A DNA stretch of 64,000 nt from Thalassospira sp. HJ (GTDB taxonomy: Bacteria > Pseudomonadota > Alphaproteobacteria > Rhodospirillales > Thalassospiraceae): assembly GCF_000948415.1 (NCBI RefSeq), contig NZ_JYII01000012.1, positions 372,001 to 436,000 on the forward strand, written 5' to 3'. This document shows, piece by piece, positions 34,018 to 45,135 of this stretch. The translations under genes and the position numbers were made by a program. Each line of letters starts with the position of its first letter. The first letter of the stretch is position 1. A model generated the notes under the pieces. It was given only the letters and a program-made list of their open reading frames with translations, was not told where the DNA came from and did no database searches.

Positions 34018-36255
34018 TCAGGCAGCGCGATCACGGGCCTGCTGGCGCAGGTCATCCAGGATCGCGGAAATACGCGTACGCATTTCGCTGACTTTTTCCG
34101 ATGCCGACCGCGACGTGGTCAGAACTTCACCCGACAGTTGGCCGGTGCGACCGGTTTCATTGGCAACCTCGGCAATCGATGCCGAAACCGCACGGGTGCG
34201 ATCCGCCGCACCACGCACGTTGCGCGTGATTTCGTCGGTAGCGGCCCCTTGCTGTTCAACAGCTGCCGAAATGGTCGTGGCAATCTCATTGAGGCTATCA
34301 ATGATCGAACCGATCTCGCCAATCGCGCTGACAGATTCGCCGGTAGCTTTCTGAATGCCGGTGATCTGACCCGAAATTTCCTCGGTGGCTTTTTCCGTCT
34401 GGTTGGCAAGGTTTTTGACCTCGGCCGCAACAACCGCAAAGCCCTTGCCGGCATCGCCGGCACGGGCCGCCTCGATGGTGGCGTTAAGTGCCAGCAGGTT
34501 GGTCTGCTCGGCAATGTCGGTGATCAGTGCGATCACCTCGCCAATACGGCTTGCCGACTGCGACAGGCTGTTGACCAGCTCGTTGGTGTGCTGGGCACGT
34601 TCGGCAGCCTCGTTCGAAATGCGGGTGGTTTCCGCCATCTGACGGTTGATCTCCGCGTTCGAGCTTGAAAGCTGCTCGGTCGCCGAAGCAACGGTTTCAA
34701 CATTGCCCGTGGCTTCATCGGCTGATTTCGAAACTTCGTCACTCTGTCCCGAAACCAGTTCGGCACTGTCGGTCATCTGACCCGACACACCCTGAAGCTG
34801 CTCTGCCAGTGCCGCGATTTCATTCACCGCACTTTCAACCTCACCCTGCAGGGTGTCGGCCAGTGACAGCAACTCGTCACGAAGGGCTTCGTTGCGTTCA
34901 CGGTTCAGGCGTTCTTCTTCGGCCTGCATGTCGCGGACCTTGATGGCGTTTGCCTTGAACACGTCAACCGCACGGCCCATGGCGGAAATCTCGTCACTGC
35001 CGCCCGACGGGACAGCAGCCTCAAGATCACCATCAGCCAGAGAAATCATCGATTTCTGCAAGCCGGCCAGACGACGCAGAAGGTTGCCACGCACATAAAC
35101 CAGATAGATCAGAAGCGGGATCACGATTGCGGCTGCGCCAACGCCATACATCACAAACGAGCTCTGCTGGGTCAGCGTGCTTGCCGCATCGGCCGAAACG
35201 TCAACACCGGACTGAAGATCAGCCACAAGGGTGTTCACGCCGTCTTCCATGGCAGCAGCAAATTCGCCACTGTCTTCAACGATATCGATCTGTTCGTCAG
35301 CAAGTTTGAGTTCTTTGCTGCGGAGTGACGAGATACTTTTGCGTCCCATCGACAGTTTCTTGATATCGCCCAGAAGACCTTCATAGAACTTCTTGAGTTT
35401 CTCATTGGGCAGTTCGGCAATGGTGTTGGCCACAACACCAACCGCACCACGCACCTGAACCCCCATGATGCGAAGCTGCATGCGATCATTCGAAGATGCT
35501 GCTGACAGAACCGTGTTGGTGATTTCCGCACCATTGTTCGAAAGTGCCAGGATCGGGGCCTGTGCTGCCATCAATTCATCAAGCTTGAACAGCAACCCCT
35601 TGATCGAGTTTTCCTGTTCCTGGGTCATGAAGGCACCTGCCTGACGCAGGTCATGAACCTGGCTGGTGACGGCAGTAATATTGGTCCGGGAAGCCGACAG
35701 GATCGGCTGAATCATCGAATTGAACTTACTAGTCAATTGCTGGAACTGGCCAAGCGAGTCTGATAGCTCGCCAGCAACTTCAAAACGCTCAATCGTGGTG
35801 TCGTGAAGTTCCTGTAAGGCTTCAGCAAGGCTATGGCCATTGGTTTCAATCACCGCAAGGGTTTCTTCAGGCAGGCCAGATTGACTTAAAACAGTGAGGT
35901 TTTCCTCAAGATTTGCCAGCATGACATCCAGATCAGCCTTGACTGCCTGTTCCTCTTCAACGGTCGAGGCGGCAATAATGCGCGGTGCGGATGCCACGAT
36001 CTTGGCGCTTGTGGTGGCAAGCTGCTGTGCGGCAAACATTGGTGGAAGTTGCTCATAGGCAATCTTGTCAAGCTGGTTGCCGAATTTCGTGAAAGAGAAG
36101 ACCGATACGGCCGCGGCGAGGATTGCAATCAGACCGACAAGAAAAAAGGCACCTGCCAGTTTTTCACGTACGCCCAGTCCTGCTTTGTTCGTTTTTTTTA
36201 CGTTCTTCTTTTTTGGCGAAGACGGCTTGGCGCCGCGCTTGATACTTAAAGCCAT
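34018..36255 (-). CDS. Methyl-accepting chemotaxis protein (sister 1)
   Basis: 745 residues from ATG 36255; the longer frame from 36348 adds a tail without family features. A very basic N-terminus ([19 protein letters not shown]) precedes TM1 ([23 protein letters not shown]). The periplasmic part spans about 320 residues and is long and helical; TM2 is [19 protein letters not shown], then HAMP ([42 protein letters not shown]) and the signalling coil with the tip [50 protein letters not shown]. The cytoplasmic half is nearly identical to the receptor at 36633, whereas the sensor domains differ more, as in a tandem duplication with ligand divergence. Confidence 0.92.
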   Translation of the reverse strand: MALSIKRGAKPSSPKKKNVKKTNKAGLGVREKLAGAFFLVGLIAILAAAVSVFSFTKFGNQLDKIAYEQLPPMFAAQQLATTSAKIVASAPRIIAASTVEEEQAVKADLDVMLANLEENLTVLSQSGLPEETLAVIETNGHSLAEALQELHDTTIERFEVAGELSDSLGQFQQLTSKFNSMIQPILSASRTNITAVTSQVHDLRQAGAFMTQEQENSIKGLLFKLDELMAAQAPILALSNNGAEITNTVLSAASSNDRMQLRIMGVQVRGAVGVVANTIAELPNEKLKKFYEGLLGDIKKLSMGRKSISSLRSKELKLADEQIDIVEDSGEFAAAMEDGVNTLVADLQSGVDVSADAASTLTQQSSFVMYGVGAAAIVIPLLIYLVYVRGNLLRRLAGLQKSMISLADGDLEAAVPSGGSDEISAMGRAVDVFKANAIKVRDMQAEEERLNRERNEALRDELLSLADTLQGEVESAVNEIAALAEQLQGVSGQMTDSAELVSGQSDEVSKSADEATGNVETVASATEQLSSSNAEINRQMAETTRISNEAAERAQHTNELVNSLSQSASRIGEVIALITDIAEQTNLLALNATIEAARAGDAGKGFAVVAAEVKNLANQTEKATEEISGQITGIQKATGESVSAIGEIGSIIDSLNEIATTISAAVEQQGAATDEITRNVRGAADRTRAVSASIAEVANETGRTGQLSGEVLTTSRSASEKVSEMRTRISAILDDLRQQARDRAA

Positions 36256-36580
36256 ATTCAACTTACCCCATAGACCAAAGAGACAAGCGTCAACACAACT
36301 TGTGCCGACGCATGCATGTACGTCGTTTGAACGTTTGTTCCCTGCCAAGCCACATTTTGGGGATACCCGATGCCTGCCCCGAACAGGATCACGGGAAGTA
36401 AAGTAGGGCCTGATTTATTATTATTAGGGTCAGCTATAACATAGCAACCCTGCCGCAATCATGGGTTTTCGGCCAAACCTGTACGTCTGTATATAGATGG
36501 GTGTTGAATTCAGGTCATTTTTTCATCGGCTGTATTGCTTGCCGGATGGGTGAGGGCAGGTTCTTACGTGTTCGAGTCAC

Positions 36581-36609
36581 AAAAAAGGCCCGCCAATGGC
36601 GGGCCTTTT
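36581..36609 (-). terminator. Terminator after the second chemoreceptor gene
   Basis: GGCCCGCC (36587-36594), loop AAT, GGCGGGCC (36598-36605), with an A-run to the left that gives TTTTTT on the minus strand. The stem is the same as that of the terminator at 33966, which follows the sister receptor gene. Confidence 0.85.
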
Positions 36610-36632
36610 CGATTTTAAGCATATAAGAATTA

Positions 36633-38807
36633 TCAGGAAGCTGCGCGATCATGCGCCTGCTTGCGCAGATCATCGAGGATACCGTTAATTCTCGACCGCA
36701 GGTTTTCAACCTTCTGCGAAGCATCCTGTGCCGTGGCCAGAACCTGACCGGAAAGTTCCCCGGTCTTGCTGGTTTCATTGGCAACTTCGTTGATCGATGC
36801 CGACACCGAACGGGTACGGTCCGCAGCCCCTCGTACGTTGCGCGTGATCTCGTCGGTGGCTGCACCCTGTTCCTCAACGGCTGCTGAGATCGTGGTCGCG
36901 ATTTCATTGATGTTTTCAATGATGCGGCCAATATCGCCGATGGCATTAACGGACTCACCGGTGGCTTTCTGAATGCCGGAAATCTGGCCAGAAATTTCCT
37001 CGGTGGCTTTTTCCGTCTGGTTGGCAAGGTTTTTGACCTCGGCGGCAACGACCGCAAAGCCCTTACCTGCATCACCCGCACGGGCCGCCTCAATGGTCGC
37101 GTTAAGGGCAAGCAGGTTGGTCTGCTCGGCAATGTCGGTGATCAGTGCGATCACTTCGCCAATGCGATCTGCAGATAGCGACAGGCTGTGAACCAGTTCG
37201 TTGGTTTCCTGTGCGCGGCTGGATGCCTCGTTCGAGATACGGGTCGATTCCGCCATCTGACGGTTGATTTCCGCATTCGATGCCGATAGCTGTTCGGTCG
37301 CGGCTGCAACCGTTTCAACATTGCCGGTGGCTTCCTGTGCAGAGCTTGCAACGTCTTCGGTCTGACCCGAAACCAGTTCCGCGCTCGACGTCATCTGGCC
37401 CGAAACACCCTGAAGCTGATCACCAAGGGCCGCGATTTCATTCACCGCACTCTCAACTTCGTTCTGCAGGGTATCGGCGAGCGACAGCAGCTCATCACGA
37501 AGCGCTTCGTTGCGTTCGTGATTAAGACGCTCTTCCTCGGCCTGCATTTCCTGCACTTTAAGGGCGTTCTTCTTAAAGACCTCAACCGCACGGCCCATGG
37601 CGCTGATTTCATCATTGCCTTTGGCCGGAACCGCGACCTCAAGATTGCCATCGGCAAGCTGGACCATGGTTTGCTGCAGAAGGCCAAGACGACGCAAAAC
37701 GTTGCCACGGACATAAAGAACGTAAATCAGAAGCGAGATCACAACGCCAACCGCTGCAACAGCGGTCAGCGCGGTCAGGCTCTGTTTCTCGACAACCGAT
37801 GCCTGGGCAGCAGCTTCATCCACTTCGGCATTCAGGCCGGCAACTAGCTCGGCAACGCTGTTACGCATTGCGTTGGCATATTCGCCACTCTGAACAACAA
37901 GTGCCTGGCTCTTTTCGGTTGCTTCAATTTCACGCTTTCGAAGGTCGGGCAGGCTGCCATCGCCAACCGAAAGCTTCTGCATCTTGCCGATCAGATCGAC
38001 ATAAAATGCCTTTAGGCGATCGTTATCAAGTTCATCAAGTTTGCTGAGCGCCTCGGTATACGTCCCGCGAATACGCACCGGAATGATCGACAGCCGCACG
38101 GCCTGGTTTTCCGTGGTGCTGGCGATAATCATGTTCGCGGCCGACGAACCAAGACGTTCGATATCAAGGATCGGGCTGCGGGTTTCAATCGCGCTTGCGT
38201 ATTTCTGGAAGGACTCAAGGATCTCGTCCTTGTCCGCGCCGTATTTCTTTGACGGATCATCGGCAAAGGACGCGGCATACTCGCTGCCCTGTGCGATGTC
38301 ATTCTGGGTATAGGACAATACCGGTTTCAGGGTATCGCCGTACCGTTTGGCCAGATTCTGGAACTCTTCGAGTTTGCTTGCTTTCTCGTCGCTGATCTGG
38401 AAGCGTTCCTGCGTGACATCGTGCAGCTGTTTGAGGTTGTCCTCAAGCAGGGCGCGATTGTCATTGATGCTTGCGATCACAGCCGGCATGAAGCCCGTGG
38501 CTTCAATCTGGGCGATCTGCGCACCGAGCTCTTCAAGGCGAACGGCAAGTTCGTCGTTGATGGCTGTTTCTTCTTCCGGATTGTTGGCGGCGACAATACG
38601 CGGAGCGATTGCGACAATTTCCGCACTACCGGTTGCCAGTGCCTGCGCAGCAGCAATCGGCGGAAGTTTTTCTTCGGTAATGGTGCTAAGCGCGTTACCG
38701 AACTGGTTGAAGGATACAGCCCCCACGATGGCAGAAATAACTGCCATCAATCCAACCACAGCAAACGATATAAGGAGTTTGCTTTGGACCCCGAATTTAG
38801 TTCCCAT
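36633..38807 (-). CDS. Methyl-accepting chemotaxis protein (sister 2)
   Basis: 724 residues from ATG 38807. TM1 is [23 protein letters not shown]; a helical periplasmic region of about 310 residues follows ([41 protein letters not shown] at its start closely parallels the sister receptor); TM2 is [21 protein letters not shown]; then HAMP ([42 protein letters not shown]) and a signalling domain nearly identical to the one at 34018. Each receptor has its own terminator and a leader of 370-480 bases, so they are separate transcription units that probably arose by tandem duplication. Confidence 0.92.
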   Translation of the reverse strand: MGTKFGVQSKLLISFAVVGLMAVISAIVGAVSFNQFGNALSTITEEKLPPIAAAQALATGSAEIVAIAPRIVAANNPEEETAINDELAVRLEELGAQIAQIEATGFMPAVIASINDNRALLEDNLKQLHDVTQERFQISDEKASKLEEFQNLAKRYGDTLKPVLSYTQNDIAQGSEYAASFADDPSKKYGADKDEILESFQKYASAIETRSPILDIERLGSSAANMIIASTTENQAVRLSIIPVRIRGTYTEALSKLDELDNDRLKAFYVDLIGKMQKLSVGDGSLPDLRKREIEATEKSQALVVQSGEYANAMRNSVAELVAGLNAEVDEAAAQASVVEKQSLTALTAVAAVGVVISLLIYVLYVRGNVLRRLGLLQQTMVQLADGNLEVAVPAKGNDEISAMGRAVEVFKKNALKVQEMQAEEERLNHERNEALRDELLSLADTLQNEVESAVNEIAALGDQLQGVSGQMTSSAELVSGQTEDVASSAQEATGNVETVAAATEQLSASNAEINRQMAESTRISNEASSRAQETNELVHSLSLSADRIGEVIALITDIAEQTNLLALNATIEAARAGDAGKGFAVVAAEVKNLANQTEKATEEISGQISGIQKATGESVNAIGDIGRIIENINEIATTISAAVEEQGAATDEITRNVRGAADRTRSVSASINEVANETSKTGELSGQVLATAQDASQKVENLRSRINGILDDLRKQAHDRAAS

Positions 38808-39293
38808 TCTATCTAACCTTTGTTTCCTAGCTGTTCCCGTATGGCTTCTTTGTCCATTCGGTTTGTATCTGGCGCCACAGGATCCTTTTAAATCCCGTGT
38901 GGGTGGCGTCAGCTTGGACCCCTGAGAGTGTTCTTCTTTAATTTAATGTTCTACTGCAGTGTTTATTAATGAAAGAATATCATGTGGTCTGCAACATCTA
39001 TCCGCGTATAGGGTAAGACTATCCCCGGATAGGATAGGGCTTGAATGTGATTTAAACTCCTTCAACCTTGCGGTTTCTTCCCGATATTCCACGTTGTTAC
39101 CAAGCATGGCTGGACCTCGCAGAGCAAACAGGATATAGGAGCGGTCGAAATTTTCGTTCGCGTATGTCGCAGATGTGAATGCTCACCCTGTGCATGCCCG
39201 AACGGGCTGGTCTGTCAGGGAACGCCCGTATGACCGGCGAGGTATCGCCCGATACCGTTCCAAAATGAGTTCAATGACGACAGGTTTTAGGTT
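38808..39293. other. Divergent intergenic region between chemoreceptor and yebC
   Basis: About 485 bases. Short palindromes are seen (CTATCC...GGATAG near 39020-39035) and AT-rich sequence at 38935-38990, compatible with the chemoreceptor promoter. No clear flagellar sigma-28 promoter and no convincing gene were found. Confidence 0.35.
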
Positions 39294-40040
39294 ATGGCCG
39301 GCCATTCCCAATTTAAGAACATCATGCACCGCAAAGGTGCGCAGGATAAAAAGCGCGCCAAGATCTTCACCAAACTCGCGCGCGAAATCACCGTTGCCGC
39401 GAAAATCAGCGAAGATATCGACAGCAACCCGCGTCTGCGCGCGGCGATTTCTGCTGCCCGTGCTCAGAATATGCCCAAGGACAACATCGATCGCGCAATT
39501 AAAAAGGCGACCGGCGCCGGCGAGGGCGACAACTACGAAGAAGTCCGTTACGAGGGCTACGGCACCGCCGGTGTCGCTGTCATCGTCGAAGCACTGACCG
39601 ATAACCGCAACCGTACCGCATCCGAAGTGCGCGCTGCCTTCACCAAGCATGGCGGCAACCTTGGCGAAACCGGTTCGGTTGGTTTCATGTTCAACCGTTT
39701 GGGCGAAATCGTCTATCCGGCTGACAAGGCCGATGCCGACGAAATTTTCGAAGCAGCCCTTGAAGCCGGTGCGGCCAACGCGGAATCTGATGAAGAAAAC
39801 CACATCATCGATACCGAGATCGAAGACCTCAACACCGTGCGCGAAGCCCTGACCGAGAAATTCGGCGATCCGGAAAGCGCAAAGATGGTGTTCCGTGCCA
39901 CCACCGAAGCCGACATCACGGTTGATCAGGCACAGAGCATCATGAAGCTTGTTGATGTTCTTGAAGACAACGATGACGTCCAGAATGTCTGGACCAACGT
40001 CAACTGGACCGACGAAATTGTTGCTGGCCTCGACAGCTAA
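39294..40040 (+). CDS. yebC: YebC/PmpR-family translation factor / regulator
   Basis: 248 residues from ATG 39294, preceded by AGGTTTTAGGTT. The opening [37 protein letters not shown] and the segments [28 protein letters not shown] and [52 protein letters not shown] are family signatures. YebC proteins were long annotated as DNA-binding regulators of ruv; recent work shows a ribosome role at polyproline stalls. The gene lies just before ruvC, the usual place, but a terminator separates them. Confidence 0.93.
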   Translation: MAGHSQFKNIMHRKGAQDKKRAKIFTKLAREITVAAKISEDIDSNPRLRAAISAARAQNMPKDNIDRAIKKATGAGEGDNYEEVRYEGYGTAGVAVIVEALTDNRNRTASEVRAAFTKHGGNLGETGSVGFMFNRLGEIVYPADKADADEIFEAALEAGAANAESDEENHIIDTEIEDLNTVREALTEKFGDPESAKMVFRATTEADITVDQAQSIMKLVDVLEDNDDVQNVWTNVNWTDEIVAGLDS

Positions 40041-40052
40041 TTAATATTTGCC

Positions 40053-40089
40053 AACACCCGCCTTTCGCTTTTGAATGGCGGGTGTTTTG
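40053..40089 (+). terminator. Terminator between yebC and ruvC
   Basis: AACACCCGCC (40053-40062), 14-base loop, GGCGGGTGTT (40077-40086) and a short T-run. It also shows that the ruvC frame beginning at 40071 cannot be the true start. Confidence 0.75.
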
Positions 40090-40121
40090 TATCTGGAACC
40101 CGGTTTTCATTGGGGGATGTA

Positions 40122-40652
40122 GTGGTCAGAGTGCTCGGGATCGATCCCGGTCTGCAACGTACGGGGTGGGGGGTCATTGACCTTGATAACAACCGTATGC
40201 GTCATGTCGCCAATGGTGTGGTGACATCTACCCAGTCACTCACCCTGGCCGAACGCCTTGATCAGCTCCATACCGGTCTGATGGAAGTCATCAAGGTCTG
40301 GACACCCGATGCAGCCGCGGTCGAAGAAACCTTCGTCAATAAGAACCCGGTCTCGACCCTGAAACTGGGGCAGGCGCGTGGTGTTGCGCTACTCGCCCCG
40401 GCACGCAATGGCATTCCGGTAACGGAATATACACCCAATGCCGTCAAAAAGACTGTGGTCGGTGCCGGTCATGCCGCCAAGCAACAGGTCGAAATGATGG
40501 TTTCGACCCTGCTTCCGGGCTGTGACATTGCCGGGCCGGATGCTGCTGACGCCCTTGCCGTTGCCATCTGTCACGCGCAACATGCCGGGAACCGGTCGCT
40601 TGCTAATTCAATGGCAGTAAAGCCAACACGAAACGGGAGAAAATACAGGTGA
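40122..40652 (+). CDS. ruvC: Holliday junction resolvase RuvC
   Basis: 176 residues from GTG 40122, with GGGGGA (40112-40117) just upstream. It cuts Holliday junctions symmetrically as a dimer. The four acidic residues of the active site are visible: [14 protein letters not shown] (Asp), [21 protein letters not shown] (Glu), and [17 protein letters not shown] (two Asp). Its stop codon overlaps the ruvA GTG start (GTGA), so the two are translationally coupled. Confidence 0.93.
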   Translation: MVRVLGIDPGLQRTGWGVIDLDNNRMRHVANGVVTSTQSLTLAERLDQLHTGLMEVIKVWTPDAAAVEETFVNKNPVSTLKLGQARGVALLAPARNGIPVTEYTPNAVKKTVVGAGHAAKQQVEMMVSTLLPGCDIAGPDAADALAVAICHAQHAGNRSLANSMAVKPTRNGRKYR

Positions 40653-41344
40653 TCGCCAAACTGCGCGGAATTGTGGATTTCATCGGCGAAGACAGCGTCA
40701 TCATTGATGTCAACGGTGTCGGATATCTGGTTTTTGCCTCCCGCCGGACCCTTTCCATGCTGCCGCCCAAGGGCGGGGACGCCGGATTGATGATCGAAAC
40801 CCATGTCCGCGAAGATCACATTCATCTCTATGGCTTTGCCGATAACGCTGAAAAGCAATGGTTTGCATTGCTCACCACCGTTCAGGGTGTTGGTGCGAAG
40901 GTCGCATTGGCTTTGCTGTCTGTTCTGACCCCGACCGATCTTTTGCGCGCGCTGGCCGCCCAGGATACCACGGCATTGTGCCGCGCACCGGGAATCGGCC
41001 CCAAGGTCGCGACCCGCATTGTCGGCGAGCTTAAAGACAAGGCCGCCAAGCTCAACCTTGGCCCGGTCGCAGCCCCCGCAGCGCCGGCAGCTGATGAAGC
41101 CAAGCCCGCAACCAAATCAAAGAAATCGACCAAACCGGCTGCGGATGTGAGCGCGGACACAGCGCCAAGCGAACCGGTCGTTGATGATAGCGTCGTTCTG
41201 GCAGACGCCGTATCCGCACTGGTCAATCTCGGCTATGGCCGTTCCGAGGCATTCGGCGCGATCGGCAAGGCCGCCCAGCAGGCCGGTGATGACAAGTCGA
41301 TCGATACCCTGATCCGTCTGGGACTAAAGGAGCTTAGCGCGTGA
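40649..41344 (+). CDS. ruvA: Holliday junction branch migration protein RuvA
   Basis: 231 residues from GTG 40649, longer than the roughly 200 of E. coli. Domain I ([31 protein letters not shown]) and the helix-hairpin-helix domain II ([42 protein letters not shown]) bind junction DNA. The extra length lies in the linker before domain III, an A/K/P-rich stretch of about 50 residues (residues about 142-190). Domain III ([45 protein letters not shown]) contacts RuvB. Its stop codon overlaps the ruvB start. Confidence 0.93.
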   Translation: MIAKLRGIVDFIGEDSVIIDVNGVGYLVFASRRTLSMLPPKGGDAGLMIETHVREDHIHLYGFADNAEKQWFALLTTVQGVGAKVALALLSVLTPTDLLRALAAQDTTALCRAPGIGPKVATRIVGELKDKAAKLNLGPVAAPAAPAADEAKPATKSKKSTKPAADVSADTAPSEPVVDDSVVLADAVSALVNLGYGRSEAFGAIGKAAQQAGDDKSIDTLIRLGLKELSA

Positions 41345-42402
41345 GCGAAGAAGAAGACCGTCTGCTCAGTGGTGAGCGTCGTGAAGAAGACCATCAGGAT
41401 GGATCGCTGCGTCCCCGTCGGCTTGATGATTTTACCGGCCAGAAAGAAGTCCGTGAAAACCTTGATGTCTTCATCAAGGCCGCCAGTGCGCGCGAAGAAG
41501 CCATGGACCATGTCCTGTTCTTTGGCCCGCCTGGGCTTGGCAAAACCACGCTTTCGCAAATTGTTGCCAGTGAACTCGGTGTTGGCTTTCGCGCAACATC
41601 CGGCCCGGTAATTGCCAAGGCCGGTGACCTTGCAGCGCTTCTGACCAACCTGCAGCCACGCGACGTTTTGTTCATTGATGAAATTCACCGCCTGAACCCG
41701 GCGGTGGAGGAAATCCTCTATCCGGCGATGGAAGATTTCCAGCTTGATCTGATCATCGGCGAAGGGCCGGCTGCACGCTCTGTCCGGATCGACTTGCCAC
41801 CCTTTACCCTGGTCGGGGCCACCACGCGTTCGGGACTTCTGACCACACCATTGCGGGATCGTTTTGGTATTCCGCTTCGGTTGCGCTTCTACGAGCCCGA
41901 AGAACTGGTCAGCATTGTTGCCCGTGGTGCGCGGCTTTTGAATTTCGACATGACCGAAGAAGGCGCGATGGAAATTGCCCGTCGGTCACGCGGCACCCCG
42001 CGTATTGCCGGTCGTCTGTTGCGCCGTGTGCGTGACTTCGCGGCCGTGGCGGAAAAATCACCGGTCGATAAATTTATTGCCGATGCCGCACTCACCCGGC
42101 TTGAGGTCGATAACCTTGGGCTTGATAGCCAGGACCGTCGTTACCTCAATTGTATTGCCAGCAACTATGGCGGTGGCCCGGTTGGTGTCGATACGCTGGC
42201 CGCGGCCCTTTCGGAAGAACGCGATACCATCGAAGATGTGATCGAGCCGTATTTGCTGCAGCAGGGCCTGATCCAGCGGACCCCGCGCGGGCGCATGCTG
42301 GGCGTAAAGGGCTTCAAGCATCTTGGTCTGACTCCGCCACGCCAGGCGGGCGGCATGCCGCTTTCCGATCTGTTTGATGGTCAGCCCGGGGACGATTCCT
42401 GA
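41341..42402 (+). CDS. ruvB: Holliday junction branch migration ATPase RuvB
   Basis: 353 residues from GTG 41341 (GTGA overlap with ruvA). AAA+ motor that drives branch migration with RuvA. Clear motifs: [12 protein letters not shown], Walker [11 protein letters not shown], Walker [18 protein letters not shown], sensor 1 [31 protein letters not shown], arginine-rich sensor 2 [19 protein letters not shown], and the winged C-terminal domain ending in [21 protein letters not shown]. The stop codon overlaps the ybgC ATG (TGATG). Confidence 0.95.
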   Translation: MSEEEDRLLSGERREEDHQDGSLRPRRLDDFTGQKEVRENLDVFIKAASAREEAMDHVLFFGPPGLGKTTLSQIVASELGVGFRATSGPVIAKAGDLAALLTNLQPRDVLFIDEIHRLNPAVEEILYPAMEDFQLDLIIGEGPAARSVRIDLPPFTLVGATTRSGLLTTPLRDRFGIPLRLRFYEPEELVSIVARGARLLNFDMTEEGAMEIARRSRGTPRIAGRLLRRVRDFAAVAEKSPVDKFIADAALTRLEVDNLGLDSQDRRYLNCIASNYGGGPVGVDTLAAALSEERDTIEDVIEPYLLQQGLIQRTPRGRMLGVKGFKHLGLTPPRQAGGMPLSDLFDGQPGDDS

Positions 42403-42863
42403 TGCCGCAAAAAAATCATGAAGTCCTTTTGGGGCACCTTGAAGGCAATCGGCATATCTATCCGCTTATTGTTTATTACGAAGATACAGATGCAGGCGGG
42501 GTGGTTTATCACGCCAATTATCTTGCCTTCGCCGAACGTGCGCGTTCAGCGATGCTTAACCTCTTGGGCTTTACCAATCGAAATGTTGCAGAACGCCACA
42601 AAGTTGCCATAGCCGTTCGACACTGTACGCTCGACTTCAAACGTCCAGCTCTTTTGGAGGACCGTCTGACGGTCGAAAGTCGGGTGATCAAGCTTGGGGG
42701 CGCGTCGCTTGGCTTTGAACAAAAGATCATGCGTGACGGCGACGAACTTGTGGTGATCGAGATTTATCTCGCCTGCATGTCGTTGGAAGGACTTCGGGCA
42801 CAACGTCTGCCCGACGAACTAAGAACAGTATTTAATAGTTGTCTTGATGTGACAAAGGACTGA
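42402..42863 (+). CDS. ybgC: Acyl-CoA thioesterase YbgC (Tol-Pal-associated)
   Basis: 153 residues. Hot-dog-fold thioesterase with the catalytic aspartate in YYEDTDAGGVVYHANYLAFAERARS, followed by RHCTLDFKRPALLEDRLTVESRVIKLGGASLGFEQKI. YbgC is the usual first gene of tol-pal operons and may tune phospholipid or acyl carrier traffic. Overlap with ruvB by one base and seven bases to tolQ show that ruvCAB and tol genes are cotranscribed here, linking recombination and envelope genes in one unit. Confidence 0.92.
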   Translation: MPQKNHEVLLGHLEGNRHIYPLIVYYEDTDAGGVVYHANYLAFAERARSAMLNLLGFTNRNVAERHKVAIAVRHCTLDFKRPALLEDRLTVESRVIKLGGASLGFEQKIMRDGDELVVIEIYLACMSLEGLRAQRLPDELRTVFNSCLDVTKD

Positions 42864-42870
42864 CGGGAAT

Positions 42871-43602
42871 ATGGAAAATCAAGTGGTCGACGCGGTAACG
42901 CTGGGGCAGTCGGTCATGGCACATGATATGTCTCTTTGGGGACTTTTCATGCAGGCTGGGCTGGTCGTCAAAACAGTGATGATCGGTCTTTTGCTGGCTT
43001 CTGTCTGGGTTTGGGCGATTGTCTTCGAGAAAATCCTGCGACTGCGCAAATTGCGCGCCCAGGCAAACACCTTCGAAGAAGCCTTCTGGTCGGGTGGATC
43101 ACTTGAAGATCTGTATGACCGTATCGCCGACAAGCCGCGCGATCCGATGTCAGCCATCTTTGTTTCGGCCATGCGTGAATGGCGTCGTTCGAACGCAAAG
43201 GGTGTCCGTGGTGACACCATGCGTGCCCGCCTTCAGCAGCGCCTTGAAAAATCCATGGAAATTACCCTTGGTCGCGAAATGGACCGGGTCGAACGGTATA
43301 TGACCTTCCTGGCATCGGTCGGCTCGACCGCACCGTTCGTCGGTCTGTTCGGGACCGTCTGGGGCATCATGGTATCGTTCCAGTCGATTGCCGCATCCAA
43401 AAACACCTCGCTTGCAGTCGTTGCGCCGGGTATTGCCGAGGCACTGTTTGCAACTGCCATGGGCCTTGTTGCCGCCATTCCGGCCGTTGTTGCCTATAAC
43501 AAGATTTCCAGTGACCTGAACCGGTACAGCAACCGCCTCGAAGCTTTCGTGGACGAGTTCTCCTCGATCCTTTCGCGCCAACTTGATGACACGAGAGACT
43601 GA
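42871..43602 (+). CDS. tolQ: Tol-Pal system proton channel subunit TolQ
   Basis: 243 residues with three membrane helices: AGLVVKTVMIGLLLASVWVWAIVFEKIL near the N-terminus, and the channel-forming pair FLASVGSTAPFVGLFGTVWGIMVSFQSI and GIAEALFATAMGLVAAIPAVVAYNKI. Between helices 1 and 2 lies the cytoplasmic loop (FWSGGSLEDLYDRIADKPRDPMSAIF). With TolR it harvests the proton motive force to move TolA during outer-membrane constriction. Confidence 0.94.
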   Translation: MENQVVDAVTLGQSVMAHDMSLWGLFMQAGLVVKTVMIGLLLASVWVWAIVFEKILRLRKLRAQANTFEEAFWSGGSLEDLYDRIADKPRDPMSAIFVSAMREWRRSNAKGVRGDTMRARLQQRLEKSMEITLGREMDRVERYMTFLASVGSTAPFVGLFGTVWGIMVSFQSIAASKNTSLAVVAPGIAEALFATAMGLVAAIPAVVAYNKISSDLNRYSNRLEAFVDEFSSILSRQLDDTRD

Positions 43603-43604
43603 TT

Positions 43605-44060
43605 ATGGGCGCTCAACTTGCATCCCGATCTGGCGGAGGACGCCGTCGCGGTCGCCGGGGGAACCGGCGCGCTGCCATGAGTGACATCAACGTCACCCCG
43701 ATGGTTGACGTTATGCTCGTACTGCTCGTGATCTTCATGGTCGCAGCGCCGCTGATGACTGTCGGGGTCGAGGTTGATCTGCCGGAAACCAGTGCCGCAC
43801 CGATGACCGGTCAGGATGAGCCGCTGGTGGTCTCAGTCTCTGCCGAAGGCACGATCTACATCATGGATAGCGAAATCGCGCAGGACACCCTGACCGAAAA
43901 GCTTGCCGCCATTACCGACAACAAGGCCGATACCCGCATCTTCGTGCGCGGTGACAAGGCAATTGATTATGGCCGCGTGATGCAGGTCATGGGCCTGATC
44001 AAGGATGCCGGCTTCACCAAAGTCGCCCTGATCGCCGAATTGCCGGCAAAGGGTTCGTAA
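43605..44060 (+). CDS. tolR: Tol-Pal system protein TolR
   Basis: 151 residues, starting two bases after tolQ. A basic glycine-rich cytoplasmic tail ([17 protein letters not shown]) precedes [26 protein letters not shown], in which the aspartate of PMVDVML is the proton-carrying residue. The periplasmic domain ([28 protein letters not shown] to [12 protein letters not shown]) has the ExbD/TolR fold. Confidence 0.94.
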   Translation: MGAQLASRSGGGRRRGRRGNRRAAMSDINVTPMVDVMLVLLVIFMVAAPLMTVGVEVDLPETSAAPMTGQDEPLVVSVSAEGTIYIMDSEIAQDTLTEKLAAITDNKADTRIFVRGDKAIDYGRVMQVMGLIKDAGFTKVALIAELPAKGS

Positions 44061-44067
44061 TCGAATT

Positions 44068-45060
44068 ATGCTGCGTTACGCTCTCATATCGCTTGGTCTG
44101 CACGCTGTCCTGTTTCTGGTGGCGTGGCTTGGGCTGCCCGATCTGTTTGACGAAACACCGTTGGAATTGCAGTCCATTTCGGTTGAAGTCGTGACAGTGG
44201 ACGAATTTTCCGCGGCCCCGACCAAGGCTTTGCCAAAACCGGAACCCAAAGAGGAACCGAAACCAAAGCCAACCCCGAAGCCGGAACCCAAGCCTGAGCC
44301 GAAACCGGAACCAAAGCCAGAACCAAAGCCAGAACCAAAGCCTGAGCCGAAACCGGAACCAAAGCCAGAACCAAAGCCTGAGCCGAAGCCAGAACCAAAG
44401 CCCGAACCAAAACCGGAGCCCAAGCCAGAGCCGAAGCCTGAGCCAAAACCGACACCAAAGCCGGAACCGGTTCCGACGCCTGACGTTAAAAAAGAGCCGG
44501 AGCCAAAACCGGAGCCGACTGAGCTTGCCGCTGTAAAGCCGGAATCCAAGCCGACGCCGCCGAAACCGGAACCGGTCAAAAAGCCGGAGCCGAAAAAGGA
44601 AGAGCCGAAGAAACGCGATCTCATGAGCGTTCTTAAGGATGTCAGCAAGCTTAAGGAAACGGCAGAAGCCGCGCCGGAGCAGCAGCCAGACGAAACGCCG
44701 GAAGAAAATGCCAGCGAGGTTGTGGCAACGCGTCTTGATGCCAATCTGACCATGAGCGAGCTTGATGCCGTCAAACGTCAGATCGAAAGATGTTGGAGCC
44801 CACCGGCAGGGGCCAAGGAAGCCGGCAACTTTGCGGTTGAAATTCATGTCAGCGCGAACCCGGACGGAACCGTCCGTCAGGCGCGGATCAGCAACCTGAA
44901 CGAAATTCAGGGCGATACTTCCCGCCGTACGATTGCGGAAAGTGCCCTGCGAGCAGTGCTAAATCCGCAATGCAGTCCGCTTAAGTTGCCACTCGATAAG
45001 TACGATATGTGGAGAACGTTCACGTTCAATTTTGATATGCGCGAAATGCTCGGATTGTAA
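44068..45060 (+). CDS. tolA: Tol-Pal energy-transducing protein TolA
   Basis: 330 residues. Domain I is a single N-terminal helix ([21 protein letters not shown], with the S-H pair that contacts TolQ/TolR). Domain II, normally a long alanine/lysine helix, is a proline-rich rod of about 100 residues made of EPKP repeats here, closer to TonB in style. Domain III ([50 protein letters not shown] to [28 protein letters not shown]) has the two disulfide cysteines and contacts Pal/TolB. The last 31 codons occur again, about 80 percent identical in DNA, at 45715-45807 beside tolB. Confidence 0.92.
   Translation: MLRYALISLGLHAVLFLVAWLGLPDLFDETPLELQSISVEVVTVDEFSAAPTKALPKPEPKEEPKPKPTPKPEPKPEPKPEPKPEPKPEPKPEPKPEPKPEPKPEPKPEPKPEPKPEPKPEPKPEPKPTPKPEPVPTPDVKKEPEPKPEPTELAAVKPESKPTPPKPEPVKKPEPKKEEPKKRDLMSVLKDVSKLKETAEAAPEQQPDETPEENASEVVATRLDANLTMSELDAVKRQIERCWSPPAGAKEAGNFAVEIHVSANPDGTVRQARISNLNEIQGDTSRRTIAESALRAVLNPQCSPLKLPLDKYDMWRTFTFNFDMREMLGL
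44233..44475 (+). repeat. EPKP-coding tandem repeat in tolA
   Basis: Roughly twenty consecutive six- or twelve-base units (GAACCAAAGCC(A/T), GAGCCGAA(A/G)CC and variants) encode alternating EPKP within domain II. Unit variation by synonymous changes shows the array is old enough to have diverged, but its regularity makes it prone to length change between strains. Confidence 0.85.
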
Positions 45061-45135
45061 GTCTTTGTATGTGAGGAAAATTTACAAACTACAACAATGC
45101 ATTATAGGGTTTTCTGAGTTGAAAAGGATGCCGAT

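Noticed and set aside
36400-36450. A third copy of the element-1 terminal repeat (GTAGGGCCTGATTT...AGGGTCAGC)
   Set aside because: Only short, imperfect matches to the 22-base end, in the wrong relative order and without internal arms; likely chance.
44233-44475. Tandem repeats in tolA as a CRISPR or minisatellite locus
   Set aside because: The units are in frame, vary by synonymous changes and encode an EPKP rod inside an intact gene; there are no spacers.
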